Source: Paucibacter sp. TC2R-5
Lineage (GTDB): Bacteria > Pseudomonadota > Gammaproteobacteria > Burkholderiales > Burkholderiaceae_C
Assembly (NCBI RefSeq): GCF_025717605.1
Contig: NZ_JAJIRQ010000009.1
Location: forward strand, 214,898-278,897
Direction: 5' to 3'
DNA: 64,000 bases
The notes under the pieces are model-generated. The model saw only the letters and a list, made by a program, of their open reading frames with translations, was not told where the DNA came from and ran no database searches. The translations under genes and the position numbers were made by a program. Below are positions 58,244-64,000 of the stretch, piece after piece (within the stretch, counting starts at the first letter, position 1; the number at the start of each line of letters is the position of its first letter).

Positions 58244-59113
58244 ATGAACAAGCAAGCCATCCCATCCCAAGCCAGCGAAGCGCCAGTCTGGTTCATCACC
58301 GGCTGCTCCACCGGCTTCGGCCAGGAACTCGCCAGGCAGGCCATCGAACGCGGCTACCGCACGGTGGTGACCGCCCGCGACCTCGCCAAGCTGCAGGGCT
58401 TCGTTGCGAGCGACCGCGTCCTCATGCTGAAACTCGACGTCACGCAAGCAGACCAGATCGCTGCGGCCGTCCAGGCGGCCGAAGCGCGCTTCGGAGGCAT
58501 CGACGTGCTGGTGAACAACGCCGGCATCGGCTACTTCGCCGCCATCGAGGAGGGCGATGCGGCGGAGGTGAGGAAGATGTTCGAGGTCAATGTGTTCGGC
58601 TTGACCGCCATGGTCCAGGCGGTGCTGCCGGGCATGCGTCAGCGCCGCCGCGGCTGCATCGTCAACCTGTCGTCGCTGGCCGGTGTGCGCGGCATGCCGG
58701 CGCTGGGGCAGTACAACGCCACCAAGTTCGCGGTCGAGGGCCTGTCCGAGGCCTTGCGGCGCGAGGTCGAGCCGCTGGGTATTCAGGTGATGGTGGTCAA
58801 TCCAAGTGGCTTCCGCACCGACTGGGCCGGGCGCTCGGCCCACGAGAGCGAGCACCCGATCGAGGACTATCTGGCCACCGCCGGCAAGGTGCGGCTGGCG
58901 GTGCGGGCCACCTCGGGCAAACAGCCTGGCGACCCGGTGCGTGCCGTCAAGGCCATCGTCGAGGCCGTGGCGTCGGGCAAGCTGCCGCAGCACCTGCTGT
59001 TGGGCAACGATGCCTTCGAGGGCGCGATGGCCAAAGTCGACGAACTGCGCCGGGACTTCATGGCGGGCGAGGCCGTCGCGCGCGGCGCCGATTTCCCGAA
59101 GGAGACGGTATGA
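58244..59113 (+). CDS. Short-chain dehydrogenase/reductase
   Basis: 289 aa. Rossmann fold with WFITGCSTGFGQELARQA (TGxxxGxG), DVLVNNAGIGYFAAIEEGD, and the catalytic Ser-Tyr-Lys in IVNLSSLAGVRGMPALGQYNATKFAVEGLSEALR. A C-terminal variable region (FRTDWAGRSAHESEHPIEDY) resembles the classical SDRs often found with ADH genes. Substrate unknown. Stop overlaps the ADH start by 4 bp. Confidence 0.92.
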   Translation: MNKQAIPSQASEAPVWFITGCSTGFGQELARQAIERGYRTVVTARDLAKLQGFVASDRVLMLKLDVTQADQIAAAVQAAEARFGGIDVLVNNAGIGYFAAIEEGDAAEVRKMFEVNVFGLTAMVQAVLPGMRQRRRGCIVNLSSLAGVRGMPALGQYNATKFAVEGLSEALRREVEPLGIQVMVVNPSGFRTDWAGRSAHESEHPIEDYLATAGKVRLAVRATSGKQPGDPVRAVKAIVEAVASGKLPQHLLLGNDAFEGAMAKVDELRRDFMAGEAVARGADFPKETV

Positions 59114-60141
59114 CGCGCAAGATGCAGGCTGCGCAAGTCGAGCAATTCGGCCAGCCGCTGGTGCTCAAGGAACTCGACATCCCCACACCCGGTGCCGGCC
59201 AGATCCTGGTCAAGACCGAGGCCTGCGGCGTCTGCCATACCGACCTGCATGCCGCCAGCGGCGACTGGCCGCTGAAGCCGACGCTGCCCTTCACGCCGGG
59301 GCACGAAGGCATAGGCATCGTCACGGCACTCGGCGCCGGCGTCACAGCGGTGAAGGAGGGCGACCGGGTTGGCGTGCCCTGGCTCTATTCGGCCTGTGGC
59401 CATTGCGAGTTCTGCCTGGCGGCGCAAGAACCGGTCTGTGCCGAGGCGCAGTTCGGCGGCTACACGCAGAACGGTGGCTTTGCTGAATACATCCTGGCCG
59501 ACCCGAACTACGTCGCGCACATTCCGGCGGGTCTGGCCGCACGCGATGCTGCGCCCTTGATCTGCGCCGGCATCACCTCGTACAAAGGGCTGAAGGAAAC
59601 GCAGGCCCGTCCCGGGCAATGGGTGGTTATCTCGGGCATCGGCGGCCTGGGGCACCTGGGCGTGCAGTATGCCAAGGCCATGGGCCTGCAGGTGTGCGCG
59701 GTTGACATCGACGAGGGCAAGCTCGAACACGCCCGGCGCCTGGGTGCCGATGCCGTGGTCAATGCGAAGACCGGTGACCCGGTGGCGGCGGTGCGCAAGC
59801 TCACGGGCGGCGGGGCACACGGCGTGCTGATCACGGCGCCGTCCTTGCCCGCTTTCAAGCAGGGCGTGGGCATGACGCGCAAGCACGGCACCTGCGTGCT
59901 GGTGGGCATTCCGCCGGGCGACTTCCCGACGCCGCTGTTCGATGTGGTGGCCAACTGCATCACCATCCGCGGCTCCTTCGTCGGCAACCGGCGCGACATG
60001 GCCGAAGCCCTGGCCTTCGCCGCCGAAGGCAAGGTCAAGGCCGACATCGAATTGCAGCCCCTGTCCGCCATCAATGCTGTCTTCGAGCGCTTGGCCAAAG
60101 GCGAGGTGCCGTCGCGGGTGGTGCTGGACTTCGCGGGCTGA
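59110..60141 (+). CDS. Zinc-dependent alcohol dehydrogenase (AdhP/AdhA type)
   Basis: 343 aa. Catalytic Zn ligands in EACGVCHTDLHAASGDW and PGHEGIGIV; structural Zn Cys residues in SACGHCEFCLAAQEPVC; NAD-binding GIGGLGHLGVQYAKAMG; and GSFVGNRRDMAEALAFAAEGK near the C terminus, as in propanol-preferring bacterial ADHs. It interconverts primary alcohols and aldehydes and would act with the upstream aldehyde dehydrogenase. Last gene of the four-gene operon. Confidence 0.95.
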   Translation: MTRKMQAAQVEQFGQPLVLKELDIPTPGAGQILVKTEACGVCHTDLHAASGDWPLKPTLPFTPGHEGIGIVTALGAGVTAVKEGDRVGVPWLYSACGHCEFCLAAQEPVCAEAQFGGYTQNGGFAEYILADPNYVAHIPAGLAARDAAPLICAGITSYKGLKETQARPGQWVVISGIGGLGHLGVQYAKAMGLQVCAVDIDEGKLEHARRLGADAVVNAKTGDPVAAVRKLTGGGAHGVLITAPSLPAFKQGVGMTRKHGTCVLVGIPPGDFPTPLFDVVANCITIRGSFVGNRRDMAEALAFAAEGKVKADIELQPLSAINAVFERLAKGEVPSRVVLDFAG

Positions 60142-60310
60142 GGCCGGACACAAGAGCCCGGAAGGGGTCTTGTGCCAGCCGAAGGCTCGAGCGCGATTTC
60201 AAGCGCCAGGGCTGACTCCCGGCCTACCTGTATCGACACGCGGCGCCAGCCTGCCTGCCCGCTGAAGGGCAGCACCTATGCGCCACTGAAACCTCTACCG
60301 AAGGAACCCC

Positions 60311-60493
60311 ATGTACTACAGCAGCGGCAACTACGAAGCATTCGCCCGCCCGCGCAAAACCCAGGGCGTGGAGAACAAGACGGCCTGGTTCGTCGGCTCG
60401 GGCCTGGCGGCGCTGGCCGGAGCGGCCATCCTGATTCGTGACGGCCAGATGGCGGGCGAGCGGATACTGCCGGATGCCATTGTCGCGACTTGA
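60311..60493 (+). pseudogene. 5' fragment of an oleate hydratase gene
   Basis: 60 aa beginning [20 protein letters not shown] and continuing [20 protein letters not shown] and [11 protein letters not shown], which matches the start of oleate hydratases ([47 protein letters not shown]). It includes the FAD-binding GxGxxxxA loop, then diverges (LPDAIVAT) and stops. The full enzyme has more than 500 aa, so this is a truncated remnant. AAGGA lies before the ATG, so it may still be expressed. Confidence 0.82.
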
Positions 60494-60513
60494 TCCAACT
60501 CTAGGAGCTCCTC

Positions 60514-60768
60514 ATGTTTGCTCAAACGACTCGCTTGTGGACCTCAGCCTTGGCCTCCACCTTCAGCCCAAATTCCACCCCTGTTCATGTGCCGGGCGCT
60601 GCAGGTCAGGCATTTCTTGCCATGCCCTTCGACGCCATGCGGTTCCACTACGCCAGCGCCGTTGCAGCTGGCCTGGCTCATCGGTCCATCCTCGCTCCTG
60701 GCCAATTTGAGCAGGCCTTAGACACCTTGGAGAAACTCATCTTGGGACCGCTGGCCAGACAACGCTGA
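60514..60768 (+). CDS. Small hypothetical protein
   Basis: 84 aa with a good ribosome site (TAGGAG) before the ATG. Helical, no signal peptide or membrane segment: TTRLWTSALASTFSPNSTP, FDAMRFHYASAVAAGLAHRS, QFEQALDTLEKLILGPLA. Not recognised; length and helix pattern are vaguely phasin-like, but this is weak. Confidence 0.5.
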   Translation: MFAQTTRLWTSALASTFSPNSTPVHVPGAAGQAFLAMPFDAMRFHYASAVAAGLAHRSILAPGQFEQALDTLEKLILGPLARQR

Positions 60769-60940
60769 CGCGACTGGGTCGGCCGTCGAGCGGTACGCCT
60801 TCATGACTGATCAGCAAGGCCTGATGGCAAGCCTACGCATTGAAGGCAGCAAGACCAGCCGCACCAGGCGACGAAGACCAATGGCTTGACCTGAACCCAA
60901 AACCTGCTTCTAAACACCATTCACCCAGCAAGGATCAAGC

Positions 60941-61465
60941 ATGCCCATGCCAGCAGTCGAAGGCCCAATTCTTATTCAGCACGCGATACAGCTGTCCGTC
61001 GCACCGGTGTTCCTGTTGACGGGTATCGCCAGCTTGCTTGGTGTGATGGCGAACCGACTGGCCCGCATCATCGACCGGGCGCGTGAGGTCGGCAAAGGCA
61101 GGGGAGCCCCGAATGCAGAGGCAATCGCCATGGCACGTTTGGAGCTCGCCAGCCTTGAACGCCGGCGCCACCTGGCCAGTTGGTCGATCAACTGCTGCAC
61201 CGGCGCCGCGCTGTTGGTCTGCACGGTTATCGTGACGCTGTTCATCGAGGAGTTCCTGGGCGCCGATCTGAAGTGGCTGGCCGGCGCTCAGTTCATCGCC
61301 ACCATGATGTCGGTGATTGCCGGCCTGTCTTGCTTCTTGGCCGAGGTCTATATCGCCACTCATAGCTTGTTCATCGATGCTCAATCCTTTGATGGACAGG
61401 CAGGGCAACTGCGCATGTTCGGTGCGCCACAGACGAAGCCTGCTCCCGACGAGAAAATGCCCTGA
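60941..61465 (+). CDS. DUF2721-family membrane protein
   Basis: 174 aa with three transmembrane segments: LIQHAIQLSVAPVFLLTGIASLLGVMANRLARIIDRAR (the DUF2721 signature), INCCTGAALLVCTVIVTLFI, and FIATMMSVIAGLSCFLAEVYIA. Function unknown. Its stop overlaps the ATG of the SOUL-type gene (ATGA-like), suggesting an operon. Confidence 0.9.
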   Translation: MPMPAVEGPILIQHAIQLSVAPVFLLTGIASLLGVMANRLARIIDRAREVGKGRGAPNAEAIAMARLELASLERRRHLASWSINCCTGAALLVCTVIVTLFIEEFLGADLKWLAGAQFIATMMSVIAGLSCFLAEVYIATHSLFIDAQSFDGQAGQLRMFGAPQTKPAPDEKMP

Positions 61466-62127
61466 TGCATATCCAAGCCCTGCGCAAGCTGCGCCGCCCC
61501 AGCATGGCCTTCAGTGCTGTGCTGCTCTCAACACTGATGCTGAGTACCTTTGCCATGCCCAGTCACGCCACGGAAGAGCCTGAGTACCAAGTCGTTCGCG
61601 AACTCGAGGGTATCGAGGTGCGGCAGTACGCTGGCTATACGGTTGCACAAGTCATCGTCGCGGGATCGGCCAGCGCGGCCGGTAATCAGGCGTTCCCCAT
61701 CCTGGTGGGCTATATCTTTGGCAAGAACAAAGGCGAGTGAAAGTTCGCCATGACGGCACCGGTGACACAGGTCGCCGTGCCTGTGAAGCTGGAGATGACC
61801 GCGCCGGTCACCCAGAGCGCCACTGCTGGCGGATTTCTGGTGCAGTTCGTTTTGCCCAAAGGCATCACTGCGGCCAGCGCGCCGGAACCACTGGACGCTC
61901 GTATTGAAGTTCTCGATCTGCCGCCCAGCAGGCTGGCCGTGATTCGCTACTCAGGCTTGTGGTCAGAGTCGAACTACGAGCAACATCTGGCGAAGCTGCA
62001 GTCGGCCTTGCTCGCCGCCCACCTCAAGTGGGAGGGAGAAGCGGTGTACTCACGCTATAACGCGCCCTACACGCCATGGTTCATGCGGCGCAACGAGATC
62101 TGGTTGCGGATGGCCGAGGACTCCTGA
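61465..62127 (+). pseudogene. SOUL-family haem-binding protein interrupted by TGA
   Basis: One frame from 61465 to 62127 encodes a whole SOUL domain behind a signal peptide (ends SHA): YQVVRELEGIEVRQYAGYTV, GYIFGKNKGE, then TGA at 61738-61740, then KFAMTAPVTQVAVPVKLEMT, APVTQS, VLDLPPSRLAVIRYSGLWSE and YNAPYTPWFMRRNEIWL. The two halves are in the same frame, so a single substitution (for example CGA to TGA) explains the break. The ATG at 61750 could restart the C-terminal part without a signal peptide. SOUL proteins bind haem or lipids; likely inactive here. Confidence 0.85.
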
Positions 62128-62710
62128 GCTCCCATGTTTAAGCGCAGCGAGTTTGTCGCTCGCCAGGTCCGACCATCGAACCTTGAGCCCGCAGGTGGCC
62201 CGGTCCTCGTTGCTGCACACTGCAGCTCCAGGTCGGCTATTGGCCGGGAACGTGAGGCCACAACATCGCCAGTAATCCGCCGTTGAGCAAAACGGCCGGC
62301 GAACCGAACGTCAGCTATGCGGTGCTCGTTCGAACTGTCGGCCTGACGCAGGCCGGGACATTTCGAGGGCTATGACTGCTTGGCAACTGGGTGCCCGGAG
62401 CAGTCATCGACGCGACAGGAGTAGCGGCCCGACTTGAACCGGCCATCGGCTAAAGCGGCCTACTCTTCCCCCCACAACCGCACTAGGTCGCACTTCTGAG
62501 CGAAGTTCAAGGCCGGGACCAGCAGTGGCGCCATCGTCGTGACCGAGAACCAGCTCGCCAAATGAGGCAAGTTGCGGTCGAACCCGGGCCGGCGCATGGC
62601 GCCGCTGGCTAGGGCGGCCGCACTGAAGCCTTATGTTCGCTGTCGCACCGACGCACGCCCCAGGATGCCGATGATCAGGGTTTCTACATCAACCCATTAA
62701 GGAGATTCCC
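62128..62710. other. Intergenic region containing repeat copy G
   Basis: No gene supported. Repeat G fills its first third; the remainder shows nothing recognisable up to the Csp ribosome site. Confidence 0.5.
62247..62407 (+). repeat. Interspersed repeat, copy G
   Basis: Carries CGTGAGGCCACAACATCGCC, GTTGAGCAAAACGGCC, GAACCGAACGTCAGCTATGC, GTTCGAACTGTCGGCCTG and CAGGCCGGGACATTTCGAGG: the best-preserved core besides copies A and E. Confidence 0.85.
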
Positions 62711-63040
62711 ATGCTGAGCCAAGTCGAACTCGATTGCCTGCAAGCGTGCAATGCATGCGCAGCCGCATGCCTGCAGTGCGCCTCTGCCTGCATGCAAGAA
62801 GTTGACCCGAAGGCAATGACTGGCTGCATCGCGCTCGACCTCGAATGTGCCGACATCTGCCAGCTGGCGGCGGCGTCGATCGCAAGAGGTGGCAACTCGC
62901 GTGCTGCAATTTGCGCGCTATGCGCCGAGGCTTGCGAGACCTGCAGGATCGAGTGCGCGAAACACTCGATGGATCACTGCCGAAAGTGCGCCGAGGCCTG
63001 CCAGCGCTGCGCAGAAGCCTGTCGCGGCATGGCGTCCTGA
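62711..63040 (+). CDS. Cytosolic four-helix-bundle copper storage protein (Csp, DUF326)
   Basis: 109 aa, no signal peptide, AAGGAG before the ATG. Nineteen Cys residues spaced along helices in CxxxC and CxxC patterns (QACNACAAACLQCASACMQE, DLECADICQLAA, CALCAEACETCRIECAKH, CRKCAEACQRCAEACRG). This matches the Csp/DUF326 family, in which Cys side chains line a four-helix bundle and bind many Cu(I) ions. Lack of a leader puts it in the Csp3-like cytosolic class. Followed 43 bp later by a DUF305 protein, another copper-associated family. Confidence 0.93.
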   Translation: MLSQVELDCLQACNACAAACLQCASACMQEVDPKAMTGCIALDLECADICQLAAASIARGGNSRAAICALCAEACETCRIECAKHSMDHCRKCAEACQRCAEACRGMAS

Positions 63041-63083
63041 TCTGCGACCGCCAGCCGCTTTGCCACGCTTGTAGGAGAACTCC

Positions 63084-63509
63084 ATGAATCAATCGACCAT
63101 CAGATTTTCTTGCGCGATGCGGCTTGTCCAGATCGCTTCGCTGTGCCTGGCCGCGACCGTGGCACAGGCACAGGCACAGGCACAGGCGCAGGCCCAGACT
63201 GCGCCTGCAATGTCTCATTCAGCCAGCATGCCCAAAGGCCAGATGCAGCAGGGTGCGATGGGTTCCGCCGAGATGAAGCAGGCGATGATGATGGGCATGG
63301 ACGGCATGCAGAAGATGCCGATGTCGGGCGACACTGACATGGACTTCGCGATGCTGATGAAGATGCATCACCAGCAAGCGCTGGACATGGCCGAGATGCA
63401 GCTCAAGCATGGAAAATCGACCGAGATGAAGGCGATGGCCAAGCGCATCATCGCAGCCCAGAAAAAGGAGATTGCCGAGTTCGATCGGTGGATGGCCAAG
63501 CCCAAATGA
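63084..63509 (+). CDS. DUF305-family periplasmic metal-related protein
   Basis: 141 aa; signal peptide with a C-terminal region expanded to AQAQAQAQAQ by a DNA repeat, then a Met/His/Gln-rich linker and a helical DUF305 domain: DMDFAMLMKMHHQQALDMAEMQLKHGKSTEMKAMAKRIIAAQKKEI. The MHHQQALDMA motif and many Met residues suggest Cu binding; DUF305 proteins commonly neighbour copper-resistance genes. Likely cotranscribed with the Csp gene as a copper-handling pair, one cytosolic and one periplasmic. Confidence 0.9.
   Translation: MNQSTIRFSCAMRLVQIASLCLAATVAQAQAQAQAQAQTAPAMSHSASMPKGQMQQGAMGSAEMKQAMMMGMDGMQKMPMSGDTDMDFAMLMKMHHQQALDMAEMQLKHGKSTEMKAMAKRIIAAQKKEIAEFDRWMAKPK
63161..63196 (+). repeat. 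Hexanucleotide microsatellite in the DUF305 signal peptide
   Basis: GGCACA repeated four times perfectly, then GGCGCA and GGCCCA: six units encoding alternating Ala-Gln. It lies at the signal peptidase region, so copy-number change would alter the leader by two residues per unit. Confidence 0.92.
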
Positions 63510-63559
63510 AATCAACACCTAATTCCACTACGCCCATGCCGTTGAAGGAAACGGCAGCC

Positions 63560-63607
63560 TAATCGAAAGTCAGCTATGCCGCGCTTGTTCGAACTGTCGG
63601 CCTGGCA
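63560..63607 (+). repeat. Interspersed repeat, copy H (core only)
   Basis: ATCGAAAGTCAGCTATGCCG followed by CGCTTGTTCGAACTGTCGGC matches the middle of the repeat family; flanks have decayed. Confidence 0.7.
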
Positions 63608-63617
63608 TTCGAACCTT

Positions 63618-64000
63618 CTAGCATGGGCTGCCTGTCTGAAGTTCTGCAGCGGCGTCGTCTTCCTGAGCCAAGACTACGCGCCCCTTGCCAAGGCTTTTGG
63701 CAACATACATCGCATGATCTGCTTTGCGCATCAAGATGCCCTTTTCAGCCGAGTCGTCCGGAAAAATTGCAACGCCGATGCTGACTGTGACATTGGCTAC
63801 TGCCCCATCTTGCAACGCCACCGGTTCGGAGAGTGATGAGAGTACTCTCCGAAGCACGCCTTCAAGTTCTGACCCGCAGTCAATGTCGGAAAGAACCATC
63901 ACGAATTCGTCGCCTCCTAGCCGACTGACCGTGTCATTGACGCGGACGCAGCCAAGAAGTTGGACTTCATCCGCTTTTGTAGACAAATCTCAGCTTCCAG
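63618..64000 (-). CDS. Diguanylate cyclase C-terminal part, cut by window end
   Basis: The minus strand encodes the second half of a GGDEF domain: GCVRVNDTVSRLGGDEFVMV, then ANVTVSIGVAIFPDDSAEKG and RKADHAMYVAKSLGKGRV. The active-site GGDEF is intact. The N-terminal half (LTGLxNR, FKxxNDxxGH) would lie beyond the window. However, about 10 codons before the window edge the frame meets a stop near 63990 and the sequence before GCVRV is unusual, so a frameshift or truncation is possible. Confidence 0.7.

Noticed and set aside
31270..63607. Integron attC array or CRISPR array as explanation for the repeats
   Set aside because: Copies are kilobases apart and in both orientations, lack the GTTRRRY/RYYYAAC attC core sites, and have no regular spacers; no integrase or cas gene is present.

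Overview
The window is GC-rich DNA with dense, often 4-bp-overlapping operons. It carries a complete System I cytochrome c maturation operon, CysB-type sulfur control, three PEP-CTERM proteins and IS91-type transposase debris. This combination points to a betaproteobacterium of the order Burkholderiales, of a Roseateles/Paucibacter/Rubrivivax-like kind. That placement is inferred from gene content and codon style, not from a marker gene. I saw no rRNA, tRNA or CRISPR array, and no intact transposase.

Left part (about 0.6-28 kb), tidy and operonic. Positions 606-8730 hold an extracytoplasmic redox cluster: a large DUF1549/DUF1553 haem-motif protein, a Tat-exported DUF1501 protein, two cytochrome c'-like proteins, a periplasmic peroxiredoxin, a dihaem c4-like cytochrome, an SMP-30-type lactonase and a secreted lectin-fold-like protein. 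It ends at a strong intrinsic terminator. Next comes ccmABCDEFGHI (8980-15453), which would attach haem to those cytochromes. After a decayed gene between two terminators come a TonB-dependent receptor, a CysB-like regulator, an O-acetylhomoserine sulfhydrylase, a divergent Fe(II) dioxygenase-like gene, a four-gene polar amino acid ABC transporter, a 1-Cys peroxiredoxin (LsfA type), an RBBP9-like hydrolase and a molbindin (SsuF type). Together the latter block reads as a sulfur-scavenging or sulfur-starvation locus.

Right part (about 28-64 kb), accessory in character. Genes are mostly single or in short operons, separated by 300-900 bp gaps. The gaps contain remnants of IS91- and IS5-family transposases and at least eight degenerate copies (about 50-215 bp, both orientations) of one interspersed repeat that I did not see in the left part. 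Broken genes are frequent: MarR (frameshift), DUF2845 (frameshift), proA (3' fragment with a nonsense codon), a DsbA-fold fragment, oleate hydratase (5' fragment), a SOUL haem protein (nonsense codon) and a 5' remnant of a second old-yellow-enzyme gene.

Intact genes in this part include three PEP-CTERM exported proteins (a HExxE zincin-like protein, a large beta-solenoid-like protein and a spondin-domain protein), tandem DUF1254/DUF1214 proteins, hydrolases, a TVP38 protein, a CPBP protease, a TspO-DUF2177 pair, a diguanylate cyclase next to a histidine kinase, a PHB-depolymerase-like esterase, a YihY-type membrane protein and an AI-2E-family transporter. An OYE-aldehyde dehydrogenase-SDR-alcohol dehydrogenase operon (55736-60141) looks built for reactive carbonyls and alkenes. 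A copper pair (Cys-rich Csp plus DUF305) lies near the right edge, and a diguanylate cyclase fragment is cut by the window end.
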